A stretch of DNA of 64,000 nucleotides from Chelatococcus asaccharovorans (GTDB lineage: Bacteria; Pseudomonadota; Alphaproteobacteria; Rhizobiales; Beijerinckiaceae): positions 1-64,000 of the forward strand of contig NZ_QJJK01000002.1 of assembly GCF_003201475.1 (NCBI RefSeq). Direction: 5' to 3'. The translations under genes were made by a program, and so were the position numbers. The notes under the pieces are model-generated. The model saw only the letters and a program-made list of their open reading frames with translations. It had not been told where the DNA came from and searched no databases. How positions within the stretch are numbered: the first letter of the stretch is position 1; every line of letters starts with the position of its first letter. This document shows, in pieces, positions 46,075 to 54,065 of this stretch.

Positions 46075-46243
46075 CTAGTGGTTCTGCTCCGACATTTGCA
46101 TCCGTCTGATACGGGCCTTGGAGCCAATGTCGGAGTCAAGAGAACCACTAGCAAGTTAATGGTTTTAGCGGAGCTTTTGAATTTGACATTTGATCTGGAG
46201 CTTGATGTCAGGCGGGACTCACATGTCAAATTCGCTCCACTAG
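46075..46243 (-). repeat. Double-hairpin interspersed element, copy 2 (inverted)
   Basis: Same 169-bp element as at 11727-11895, in the opposite orientation. Hairpin B is at 46075-46151, hairpin A at about 46165-46243. The outer ends CTAGTGG and CCACTAG are intact, while the internal end of hairpin A has decayed (CCGCTAA instead of CCACTAG on the element strand). Ten mismatches to copy 1 and no length change. Confidence 0.85.
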
Positions 46244-46578
46244 TCCTATCGCGTCGTGGCGCTCTATTCCAGCGCCGCGGGTCGACACCCCGTTCGTCCG
46301 GGTTTGCCTCAGCCAGCGGCTGCTCGACCACCGGCACCGCGCCCTGAGTGTCGTTGTCCTCGGCGTCCTGGCCTGCATGCGCGGGTCGGTGTCGTCAGCA
46401 GCGGCTGGAGAAAGCATCCAACACACTCCGGGCAGCGTCGCTGCTCTCCCCGATTATTGCTTTTCGCCAGCCGAAGAAACACATGCGATATATTGAGACG
46501 TCATCGCGTTTTATTGAGATTGATTAGGATTTCGTTTATGAAATCAATTGCGCCAGCAAGGAGGGAGGTTCGGCATTC
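46244..46578. other. Intergenic region between element copy 2 and the PPTase gene
   Basis: No gene is called. A short minus-strand stretch (about 46260-46360) reads like coding sequence (VVEQPLAEANPDERGVDP) but is broken by a stop upstream and runs into the repeat, so it may be a gene remnant. The last 90 bp is AT-rich and probably holds the promoter of the PPTase gene. Confidence 0.4.
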
Positions 46579-47295
46579 ATGAGCGAGATCCATGCCCAAG
46601 TCATCCTCGCGCGCGTGGAGACTGACGCGGCGAAGTTGGCTGTTCTCACCGATGTCCTGGCGCCGATCGAGGCTGAGCGCGCGCAAGGCTTTCGCCAGCT
46701 CGCCGACCGCCAGCGTTTCGTCACGGCTCATGGGTTGCTGCGCGCGGCGCTCGGGATGAAGCTGGCGTGCCATCCGGCGTCCGTCTCCCTGGTCCGCAAG
46801 CCGAGCGGACAATGGATCTGCGAAGGGCGGGGCTTGCATGTCAGCCTTGCCCATTCGGGCAAGCGTGTCGCGGTGGCCATCGCCGATGGCGCGGTTGGGA
46901 TCGATATCGAGGAGATGACAGGCGGCGACGTCCTGGCGCTGGCCCGCGACTGGCTCACGCCGGCAGAGGCAGCCGTGGTGGCCAAGGCAGGCCCGGCCGC
47001 GATGGAGCCTCTGTTCCTTCGCTATTGGACAGCCAAGGAAGCGGTGCTGAAGGCGGCCGGAACCGGTCTTTCGGTGCCGCTTGCGGACTTCTGCGTCGCG
47101 CCTCCTGGCCCGCGACCGCAGCCCATCACGCAGCTGAAGCCCCATGCCGCGCTCGCTGGCCTGGCGGTGGCCTCTCTGCCCGCCCCGGATGGCTATGTGG
47201 CGGCGCTCAGCCTGCCTGGCGGGACGTGGCGAATCGCGCAACGTGATGAGGAAGCGGTGGATGCGCTCGCCCGCGGCAAGGAGGTCGATCGCTAA
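46579..47295 (+). CDS. 4'-phosphopantetheinyl transferase superfamily protein
   Basis: Sfp-type transferase of 238 residues that would move 4'-phosphopantetheine from CoA to a carrier-protein Ser. The two hallmark motifs are present: VGIDIE at 106-111 and FLRYWTAKEAVLKAAG at about 146-161, with the Mg-binding Asp/Glu and catalytic Lys. AAGGAGGGAGG precedes the ATG. No polyketide, NRPS or carrier-protein gene is in the window, so its target is elsewhere. Confidence 0.88.
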   Translation: MSEIHAQVILARVETDAAKLAVLTDVLAPIEAERAQGFRQLADRQRFVTAHGLLRAALGMKLACHPASVSLVRKPSGQWICEGRGLHVSLAHSGKRVAVAIADGAVGIDIEEMTGGDVLALARDWLTPAEAAVVAKAGPAAMEPLFLRYWTAKEAVLKAAGTGLSVPLADFCVAPPGPRPQPITQLKPHAALAGLAVASLPAPDGYVAALSLPGGTWRIAQRDEEAVDALARGKEVDR

Positions 47296-47671
47296 ACAGC
47301 GTCTGGTATCACGGCTGCCCTTTCCCCGCGAAGGATTGCTCAAGTGCTTCGAGGCCAACCGTCCGCGCCTCCGGCGGACATACAACAGCGGGAACTCAGG
47401 CCAACCGTCCGTCAAGGTTCGCGACAGGAGCCCTCTGGATGGCACCCGAGGTGCGGCCCTGCTTGCCACCCCTCCCTCGGCGGTGTAGCAAGCTCCCGCA
47501 TGCATGCTGCCCGGAGCCGACAGACGCGATGATGAACGATAATACCGCGCCGGTCAGGCCGCTTTCCCCCTGTCGCCTTTCCACGCCCCTGGCTGCGGCG
47601 GCCGGCGCTGCGACTTGGGAAGGTGCTTTCCCGTCTTCGTGATCGTCTGTTGCCGCGGCGGTGAAATAGGC
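47296..47671. other. Intergenic region before the Gtr-like genes
   Basis: No supported gene, RNA or repeat. Short frames on both strands have no recognisable product. It should hold the promoter for the glycosyltransferase gene. Confidence 0.4.
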
Positions 47672-50026
47672 ATGGGATTACTCGAAAGATCGCGAACCAA
47701 AACCGCGCTTGAAGTGGGCATGGCCGCCCTGCTCTGCCTTCTTAGTCTCGTCTATTTCTATGGAAGCCACCTCTTCAGCGGTCCGGAGCTGCGATACACG
47801 TTCGATCGATTCGATCCGATCATCCAGGCGTCGATTCTCGAGCACTGGTACGGCGTGTATCGCGGTCTGTATGACTGGCGCAATCCCATCATATTCTACC
47901 CCATCCAAGGGGCCCTGGGTTTCAACGACAGTTACGTCCTGACGTCCATTCCCTATTCGCTCTTACGGGCCGCCGGTCTCGATCCTCTCCTCGCCATGGA
48001 GATCCCCCACGCCGCGACGCGTGTGATCGGCTTTGCATCGGCCTGGATCCTCATGCGCCGCTATTTCGGCCTTTCCCTGTGGGCCACGGCCTTCGGTGCA
48101 GTCCTGCTCACGGTTGCCAACGGCATCTATCTCGGCACGATGCACACCCAACTGACAACCGTTGCCTATGCGCCGCTCCTGTTCTGTCTCATCGCCCGTA
48201 TCCACGAACTACTGGTCGACGAACGTCGCGGAGCAGCGCTCTTCACCGGCTGCGTGACAGGTTTGCTGCTGGCCTTTTGGCCCCTGACCTCCTTCTACAT
48301 GTTCTGGATGACGGGCCTTTTCACCATCATCGTCCTGGGCGTGGCGTTGCTGCTGAATAGACGTCTGCTCATTGCCATGATCGGTGAAGCTCTCGTCGCT
48401 CAGCGCTGGCTGACGCTCGTGCCGGGCCTGATCATCTTTGCCGCGGGGCTCTATCCACTCTGGCTGATCTACGGTCCGACAGCCGCGCTCACCGGGATGC
48501 ATCAATTTATTGCGGTGATCCATAATGCGCCGCATCTCGTCGACTTGATCAATGTGGGCCCGGACAACCCCATCTGGAGCGAGACATTCGAGCGACTGCG
48601 CTTTGAGACGGTGGGAAGCGGACTAGGAGAGTTCGAGCTGTGGCGTGGCTTCACCCCCGTTCATCTCGCCTTGCTCGCCCTCGCTCTCCTCGCTGCCTTC
48701 AAACTCCCGACCGGGCTCCCGGCACGCCAGGATTTCGCCTACCGATGCCTGCTGGTGACATTGGCAGTCGGCCTCCTGCTCCTCGTGCAGGTCGGTGGCT
48801 TCACGTTATGGTGGATTGTCTACACGGTCGTGCCCGGGGCAAAAGCGGTGCGCGTCATCGTGCGTTTCGAGCTGCTGCTCGTGACATTCGGCGCCATTGC
48901 ACTGGCGATCGCCCTGGACATCCTGGCGCGCTACCGCGCGCCCTGGACCAGCTTGGTCGCGGTTGTCCTGGCAGCGTCCGTGCTTGCCGAGCAGTATTCC
49001 AGCTTTCCCACGGCGCGCTTCAAGGCGGCTGATGTCAAGGCGCTCGCAGACATTCCGCAGCCGCCCCGCGCGTGCAGAACCTTCTATACCGTCAATCCGT
49101 ACAGAGCCGACGGCGAAAGCGCCGTCAACATGAAGTACTATATCCATAGTACGGAAGCGATGCTGATCGCCGAACGCATCGGGCTCCCAACCCTGCTTGG
49201 CATGCACACCTTCATTCCGCCCGGCTGGGATCTCACGGATCCATTGGCCCCGGATTACGAATGGCGCGTGTATCGTTACGCGGAGAAGCACCATCTGACG
49301 GAAGGGCTCTGCGCCTTCGACCTGCAAGACCTCACCTGGCGCGTGGTCACGACGCCGCCCGATCGCCCGGCGACACCACCGCCGGAACTGGCGTTGGCGG
49401 GGCTCATCAGTCCTGCGGGTCCGATCTCGCTCGACCTGCGCGCGCCGCTGGCACAGCGCTATGGAGGCAGTTCGCTGCGTCTGCCCTGCCGTCCCATGGC
49501 CGCGACAGACACCTCCCTTCTGGTCTGCGCGGGCGAGCCCGCAAAGGATGCCGGCGGCGTTGGTGTCGCGCTCGCTTTGCGCGATGGCGAGCATGTTTCC
49601 TTCGCGCGCGGAGAGCCCGGTACCCTTCTCTTGGCGGATGGATGGTCTCCTCCAGAAAGCTGGGGCACTTGGGCGAGCGACCAGCAGGCGAGCCTCGTCG
49701 TTCGCCTTGATCGCAGCCTCTTTGCGGATGGCGCACGTCTCGTCCTCACCGCGCATGCGTTGCTGCCATTGCAGGACACGAGCAAGGTTGTCCATGTCTC
49801 GATCGATGATGCGCCCTTGGGCAGCCTGAATCTGACAGGCGACCCCTCGCAGCAGGACCTCTGCATCCCGGCCGCCCGGCTTCCGGAAGGTCGCGCCTTC
49901 ACCCTGACGCTCCGGACGGACAGGGCCGCGCAGTCGCCGGCAGCGCTGAAGCTGTCGGGCGATGCGCGGCCTCTCAATTTCGCCTTATCGGGATTAACCG
50001 TGGGGCACTGCCAGCCAAGCCCCTGA
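47672..50026 (+). CDS. Membrane glycosyltransferase-like protein (GT-C type, GtrC-like role)
   Basis: Protein of 784 residues. The first 470 residues hold about ten hydrophobic segments with periplasmic loops near the first helix containing acidic residues (FDRFDP, NDSY), as in GT-C enzymes that use lipid-linked sugars. The last 300 residues are soluble and beta-rich, probably periplasmic. GGTGA lies seven bases before the ATG at 47672; the frame opens earlier at 47615. It is followed by GtrB-like and GtrA-like genes, which is the classic three-part glycosyl-modification set, so this would be the acceptor-specific transferase. Acceptor unknown. Confidence 0.7.
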   Translation: MGLLERSRTKTALEVGMAALLCLLSLVYFYGSHLFSGPELRYTFDRFDPIIQASILEHWYGVYRGLYDWRNPIIFYPIQGALGFNDSYVLTSIPYSLLRAAGLDPLLAMEIPHAATRVIGFASAWILMRRYFGLSLWATAFGAVLLTVANGIYLGTMHTQLTTVAYAPLLFCLIARIHELLVDERRGAALFTGCVTGLLLAFWPLTSFYMFWMTGLFTIIVLGVALLLNRRLLIAMIGEALVAQRWLTLVPGLIIFAAGLYPLWLIYGPTAALTGMHQFIAVIHNAPHLVDLINVGPDNPIWSETFERLRFETVGSGLGEFELWRGFTPVHLALLALALLAAFKLPTGLPARQDFAYRCLLVTLAVGLLLLVQVGGFTLWWIVYTVVPGAKAVRVIVRFELLLVTFGAIALAIALDILARYRAPWTSLVAVVLAASVLAEQYSSFPTARFKAADVKALADIPQPPRACRTFYTVNPYRADGESAVNMKYYIHSTEAMLIAERIGLPTLLGMHTFIPPGWDLTDPLAPDYEWRVYRYAEKHHLTEGLCAFDLQDLTWRVVTTPPDRPATPPPELALAGLISPAGPISLDLRAPLAQRYGGSSLRLPCRPMAATDTSLLVCAGEPAKDAGGVGVALALRDGEHVSFARGEPGTLLLADGWSPPESWGTWASDQQASLVVRLDRSLFADGARLVLTAHALLPLQDTSKVVHVSIDDAPLGSLNLTGDPSQQDLCIPAARLPEGRAFTLTLRTDRAAQSPAALKLSGDARPLNFALSGLTVGHCQPSP

Positions 50027-50099
50027 CCAGTCAAGCCCCTGACGGTTCAAGGCACCATCGCCGTTTTGGCAGCACGGGGAGAGAGCGCTCGCCCTCGCC

Positions 50100-50216
50100 A
50101 GGTGCTTCTTCTCCCTGCAAGTGCTTCTTCTCCCTGCAAGTGCTTCTTCTCCTTGCAAGAGCTTCTTCCACTTTCCAAGTGCTTCTTCCACTTACCAAGT
50201 GCTTCTTCCACTTGCC
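50100..50216. repeat. Minisatellite of 19/20-bp tandem repeats
   Basis: Six head-to-tail units: three of 19 bp (core GTGCTTCTTCTCCCTGC) and three of 20 bp (AAGTGCTTCTTCCACTTACC type, with inverted AAGTG/CACTT ends). It lies between the GT-C-like and GtrB-like genes. No spacers separate the units. Confidence 0.9.
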
Positions 50217-50307
50217 AACCGCCGCGGATGATGCCCTAAGAACGTGGATGCCCGGCATCCTTCGACGAACGCCTACTTCTCTGTCACGCAACGAAGATCA
50301 GACAAGC

Positions 50308-51246
50308 ATGTCATCCGAACCACGCATCGCCGTTTTGATCCCCTGCTACAACGAAGCTGCGTCGATCGCCGCCGTCGTCCGGGATTTCCGCGCGAGCCTC
50401 CCGCAGGCGGACATCTTCGTCTACGACAACAACTCCGCGGATGACACCGTTGCCATTGCCACGGCCGCAGGCGCCATCGTGCGCAGCGAAACCCGGCAGG
50501 GCAAGGGCTTCGTGGTTCGGCGGATGTTCGCGGATATCGACGCCGACGTCTATGTCATCGTCGACGGCGACGACACCTACGACGCCGCGGCCGCGCCCAA
50601 GCTCGTCGAATTGATCCTGAAGGAGAACTGCGATCTCGTGAACGGCGCGCGCGTTCCAACGAATGAGGCCGCCTTCCGCGCCGGGCACAAATTCGGCAAT
50701 CGGCTACTCTCCACGCTCGTCAGCATGATCTTCGGCAAGCGCAACACCGACATGCTCTCGGGCTACAAGGCCTTGTCGCGGCGTATGGTGAAATCCTTTC
50801 CGATCAAGAGCAGCGGGTTCGAGATCGAAACGGAGCTCCTCATTCACGTGCTCGAGCTCGGCCTGCCCGTCGACGAGATTAAGACGCCCTATCGCGAGCG
50901 TGGTGAAGGCTCCGAAAGCAAGCTGCGCACCTATCGCGACGGCTTCCGGATCATCTGGTTGATCAGCCACCTGATTCGCGACGAGAAGCCCCTGCAATTC
51001 TTTGCCGCCGTCGCCGCTGTCCTGGCGCTCATCGCGATCCTTCTCGGAGTGCCGATCGTCGTGACATTCGCCGAAACAGGCCTGGTGCCGCGCTTGCCGA
51101 CCGCTCTGCTGGCGACCGGCCTCGTCATTTCGTCGCTTCTGGCGCTGACCGCCGGGCTGGTCCTCGACAGCGTCGCCCGGGCGCGCCGCGAGTTCAAGCT
51201 GCTCAGCTATCTCGGCATGGCCGCGCCGTCGGCGAAGCGCCGGTAA
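50308..51246 (+). CDS. Glycosyltransferase family 2 (GtrB/dolichol-phosphate-sugar synthase-like)
   Basis: Protein of 312 residues: a GT-A domain (IAVLIPCYNEAASIAAVV at 7-24, VDGDDTYD as the DxD region near 90) followed by two C-terminal membrane helices at about 230-250 and 265-290. This matches GtrB-type enzymes that load a sugar onto undecaprenyl phosphate on the cytoplasmic face. The start at 50308 lacks a strong ribosome site. It lies just after the minisatellite and 8 bp before the GtrA-like gene. Confidence 0.9.
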   Translation: MSSEPRIAVLIPCYNEAASIAAVVRDFRASLPQADIFVYDNNSADDTVAIATAAGAIVRSETRQGKGFVVRRMFADIDADVYVIVDGDDTYDAAAAPKLVELILKENCDLVNGARVPTNEAAFRAGHKFGNRLLSTLVSMIFGKRNTDMLSGYKALSRRMVKSFPIKSSGFEIETELLIHVLELGLPVDEIKTPYRERGEGSESKLRTYRDGFRIIWLISHLIRDEKPLQFFAAVAAVLALIAILLGVPIVVTFAETGLVPRLPTALLATGLVISSLLALTAGLVLDSVARARREFKLLSYLGMAAPSAKRR

Positions 51247-51254
51247 GCGGAGCC

Positions 51255-51677
51255 GTGTTGACCAGGGAGCAGGCGGCCAAGGTCGCGGCGTTTCTCGTCG
51301 CCGGCGGCATCGGCTTTCTCGTCGACGCAGGCCTGCTCTGGGTTGGCCTCAACACGCTTGAGCTCTCGGCGCTCGCGGCCCGCGCCATATCCTTCACAGC
51401 CGCCATGCTGACCACCTGGGTTCTCAACCGCAGCCTTGCCTTCGCCAGTCAGCGGGATCGCGCGCGCGGCCATGGATCGGAACTGGCCCTTTACGGGCTC
51501 GCCACGCTTTTCTCGGGCGCGATCAATATCGGCCTCTATCTCGTGGTGATCGAGGCGCTCGGGCGCGGGGGCATCTACCCCTTCATCGCCCTCGCGGCCG
51601 GGGTCGGCGCGGGGCTCGTTTCCAATTTCCTGCTCTACAACTTCGTCGTCTTCCGGGGTTCAGCGACGCGGCCGTGA
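51255..51677 (+). CDS. GtrA-like protein
   Basis: Small membrane protein of 140 residues with four helices. FLVAGGIGFLVDAGLLWVGL, TWVLNRSLAFAS, and NFLLYNFVVFRG are GtrA family marks; GtrA is thought to flip undecaprenyl-phosphate-sugar. Start is GTG 51255 or TTG 51258 after GGAG. Its last 43 bp overlap the 3' end of repB on the other strand. Confidence 0.88.
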   Translation: MLTREQAAKVAAFLVAGGIGFLVDAGLLWVGLNTLELSALAARAISFTAAMLTTWVLNRSLAFASQRDRARGHGSELALYGLATLFSGAINIGLYLVVIEALGRGGIYPFIALAAGVGAGLVSNFLLYNFVVFRGSATRP

Positions 51678-52675
51678 TCTTTCTTACGCTCTGAACCCTG
51701 AGATCCCGCCTGAAAGGCCGCGTAGATCTCCGGCAGCGCGCCGATGAGGTAGTCGCCGAATCCGGGCTCCGCCTTCTTGTCGATCATCAGTGTCAGCGTC
51801 GTGGCATCGTCCTTGATACGCAGGAGGCGCTTGCCCGCAATCGGCGACCAGACGGCCGGCTCGGCCGATCGGCGCTTCGGCGCGACCGCCTCGAGGATCT
51901 GCAGGAAGCGATCGTCGGAGGACGCCGCCGCGAAATCCGGCCGGGACGATGCCTCACGCGCCCGTTCCGCGGCGCCCGAGGCTTCAAGGCGCTCCGCAAG
52001 CGCCAGCCACCGGTCGCGTCCGGCCTTCGGGGCGGGACCGATCGCCGCGATGATGTCGCGCGGCACCTTCACCGCCGCCGAGATCAGGCGCGACAGACCT
52101 GTCTTGTCGACGCTGAGGGCGGCCATCAAAGTATCGCGCTTGAAGCCGGCCTCCTCCAGCCGCGCCGCGAACAGGGCCTTCTCGATGAAGGACAGATCCG
52201 TTCGGGCGCTGTTCTCCTGTCCCTGGGCGACGACCAGCTGCTCGTCCGTCAGCGGCTTCACCATGGCCCGCAGCCGGATGCCGAGCTCGGCCACGGCGCG
52301 CAGCCGGCGGTGGCCATAGGCGATCTGGTAGCGACCCTCCCTCGCGGGGTGGGGCCGCACGAGGACGGGAACCTGCTGGCCATGCTCCCGAATGGAGGCG
52401 ACGAGGCTCCGGTGATCCTCGGCGGAGCCCTCCAGGCGGTCGGTGATGAACGAGCGCTCGACGAGATCGCAGTCGATCTCCACCACCGCATGCGCCTTCA
52501 GCTGCTCGATGGAGCGGGTGACCGCGCCGATCGCGCCGCGCGTCCCCATGACCCCGAAATGCGGCGCCGGCTGGCCGGCGGCCGCCGCATGCGTTGCCGT
52601 CTCGGAAATCGCATGACCCGATGCCGCCTGTGCTTCGCCCGCCGTCAGCCCGACGAGAAGATTTTTGCGCGCCAT
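51635..52675 (-). CDS. repB: Plasmid partitioning protein RepB (ParB-like)
   Basis: CTP/DNA-binding partition protein of 346 residues. The ParB N-domain is clear: REHGQQVPVLVRPHP, YGHRRLRAVAELG (GxxRxxA box) and QENSARTDLSFIEKA (the ENxxR box). The ATG at 52675 overlaps the repA stop by one base. In repABC plasmids RepB binds parS and cooperates with RepA. Here nothing like repC follows: the convergent GtrA-like gene overlaps the end of repB. Confidence 0.92.
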   Translation of the reverse strand: MARKNLLVGLTAGEAQAASGHAISETATHAAAAGQPAPHFGVMGTRGAIGAVTRSIEQLKAHAVVEIDCDLVERSFITDRLEGSAEDHRSLVASIREHGQQVPVLVRPHPAREGRYQIAYGHRRLRAVAELGIRLRAMVKPLTDEQLVVAQGQENSARTDLSFIEKALFAARLEEAGFKRDTLMAALSVDKTGLSRLISAAVKVPRDIIAAIGPAPKAGRDRWLALAERLEASGAAERAREASSRPDFAAASSDDRFLQILEAVAPKRRSAEPAVWSPIAGKRLLRIKDDATTLTLMIDKKAEPGFGDYLIGALPEIYAAFQAGSQGSERKKDHGRVAEPRKTTKL

Positions 52676-53886
52676 CAGGCCCTCCCCCACGCCGCGCGAA
52701 TGAGCTGCGCGATCTCGCCATTGACATTGTCGAGCGCTTCCATGGCCCGGTCATAGGTCGAGCGGGTGAACTGGTCGCGCGTCACCTCGTACAGGGTCTG
52801 CTTGGTGATGCCGGCATCCGAAATCGCGGTGCTCTTCAGCATCGGATAGTTCAGCACGTGGTCGCCGAACATGGCGCGCATGAAGGACACCATCTGGTTC
52901 TGGGGGCCGTCGCCGGGCTCATAGCGGGTCACGAGATAGCGCATCCAGTCGTAACTCATGTTGCCGCCGGCGCTCGCCACCACGCTGAGCAGGTCGGACG
53001 TCATGATCAGGAACTGGCACATCGACATAACGTCGAGCATCTGGGGATGCACCGTGACCAGCACCGCTGTCGCCGCGCAGAGCGCCGAGAGGGTCAGGAA
53101 GCCGAGCTGCGGCGGGCAATCCACCACCACGACGTCATAGCTGTCCGCGACCGAAGCAAGCGCCGCATCCATGCGCGTGAAGAACATGGTGTCGGCCGGA
53201 TCACGCCCCATCAAGGCCTTCGGCGTCTCGTGCTCGAACTCCATCAGCTCGATATTGCCGGGCACGAGGTCGAGATTGGTGAAATAGGTCTTGCGGATGA
53301 TATCGCGGAGATCGCGTCGCGCGCCGTCGTAGCGGATGGCGCCGTAGAGCGTCTCGTTCTCGCCGACATCGAACTCGGGCTGATAGCCGTGCAGCGCCGA
53401 CAGGCTCGCCTGCGGGTCGAGGTCGAGCGCCAGCACGCGATACCCGTTCAGCGCCAGATACTGGGAGAGATGGGCGGCCGTCGTCGTCTTGCCGCTGCCG
53501 CCTTTGAAATTGACCACCGTAATGACCTGCAGGTGATCGCCGGGGCTGCGCCGCGGCGAATAGCGCCGCTCGGCCTTGCCGCTGGCATCGAGATAAAGGC
53601 GCAAAGCCTGGATATCCTCGACCGAATAGGACCGGCGCCCGCCCGGTCCGACCTGCGGCTCGGGACCCTTGCCCTCGAGCGAGAGGCGCCGGAGGTAGCC
53701 GTCGTTGATGCCGATGAGCTTTGCCGCTTCGGTGGAGGAAAAGGGGCGCAGCGTCTTGCGCGCCTCAGGGGGGAAAAGTTGGAGCCGGTGGGCCTGGAGC
53801 TTCGACGAGAGTTCGCGCGCGTGCTGCCCGACCAGTTCATGGATCTGCCGGAAAGACCCGGCAGGATGAGAAAGGCTGATATCCAC
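52675..53886 (-). CDS. repA: Plasmid partitioning protein RepA (ParA-like ATPase)
   Basis: ATPase of about 403 residues. The N-terminal HTH region (FSSTEAAKLIGINDGYLRRL) and the Walker-type segment VNFKGGSGKTTTAAHL, plus DLDPQAS and DCPPQLG, are those of RepA of the repABC family. The GTG at 53886 is preferred (GAGA six bases before; length as in the family); a TTG at 53919 would add 11 residues. RepA with RepB segregates the replicon and represses the operon. A consensus-type parS palindrome lies about 140 bp upstream. Confidence 0.92.
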   Translation of the reverse strand: MDISLSHPAGSFRQIHELVGQHARELSSKLQAHRLQLFPPEARKTLRPFSSTEAAKLIGINDGYLRRLSLEGKGPEPQVGPGGRRSYSVEDIQALRLYLDASGKAERRYSPRRSPGDHLQVITVVNFKGGSGKTTTAAHLSQYLALNGYRVLALDLDPQASLSALHGYQPEFDVGENETLYGAIRYDGARRDLRDIIRKTYFTNLDLVPGNIELMEFEHETPKALMGRDPADTMFFTRMDAALASVADSYDVVVVDCPPQLGFLTLSALCAATAVLVTVHPQMLDVMSMCQFLIMTSDLLSVVASAGGNMSYDWMRYLVTRYEPGDGPQNQMVSFMRAMFGDHVLNYPMLKSTAISDAGITKQTLYEVTRDQFTRSTYDRAMEALDNVNGEIAQLIRAAWGRA

Positions 53887-53978
53887 GTCAATCTCGCGTA
53901 AACACGCTGAAAAGCGCAAATGGCGCCTTTTTCCGTGCCGACCACATCTGATTCATCGCGATGTGGCAAGCGATTATG

Positions 53979-53997
53979 GGTTAACGGAAGGTTAACG
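53979..53997. promoter_or_regulatory. Twin GGTTAACG boxes upstream of repA
   Basis: GGTTAACG occurs at 53979-53986 and 53990-53997, 11 bp apart, i.e. one helical turn. Each holds the palindrome GTTAAC. The location, about 95 bp upstream of the repA start, fits an operator for autoregulation. Confidence 0.45.
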
Positions 53998-54024
53998 CCC
54001 GCCCTGTCGCTTGCATGCCGCGCC

Positions 54025-54040
54025 GTTGCCGGCCGGCAAC
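54025..54040. promoter_or_regulatory. Candidate parS centromere site
   Basis: GTTGCCGGCCGGCAAC is a perfect 16-bp palindrome and fits the consensus GTTNNNNGCNNNNAAC reported for parS of repABC replicons. It lies between repA and the RND gene end, upstream of repA. Confidence 0.6.
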
Positions 54041-54065
54041 CGATGGGTGGCGGACTGTCGCAGCC

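Noticed and set aside
45564-46337. Minus-strand frame running through element copy 2 into the MBL gene
   Set aside because: It is open only because it shadows the MBL gene and crosses the repeat in another frame; the unique part is about 35 residues and may be a remnant.
50100-50216. Short CRISPR-like array
   Set aside because: The units follow each other directly with no unique spacers and no cas genes are present, so it is a minisatellite.
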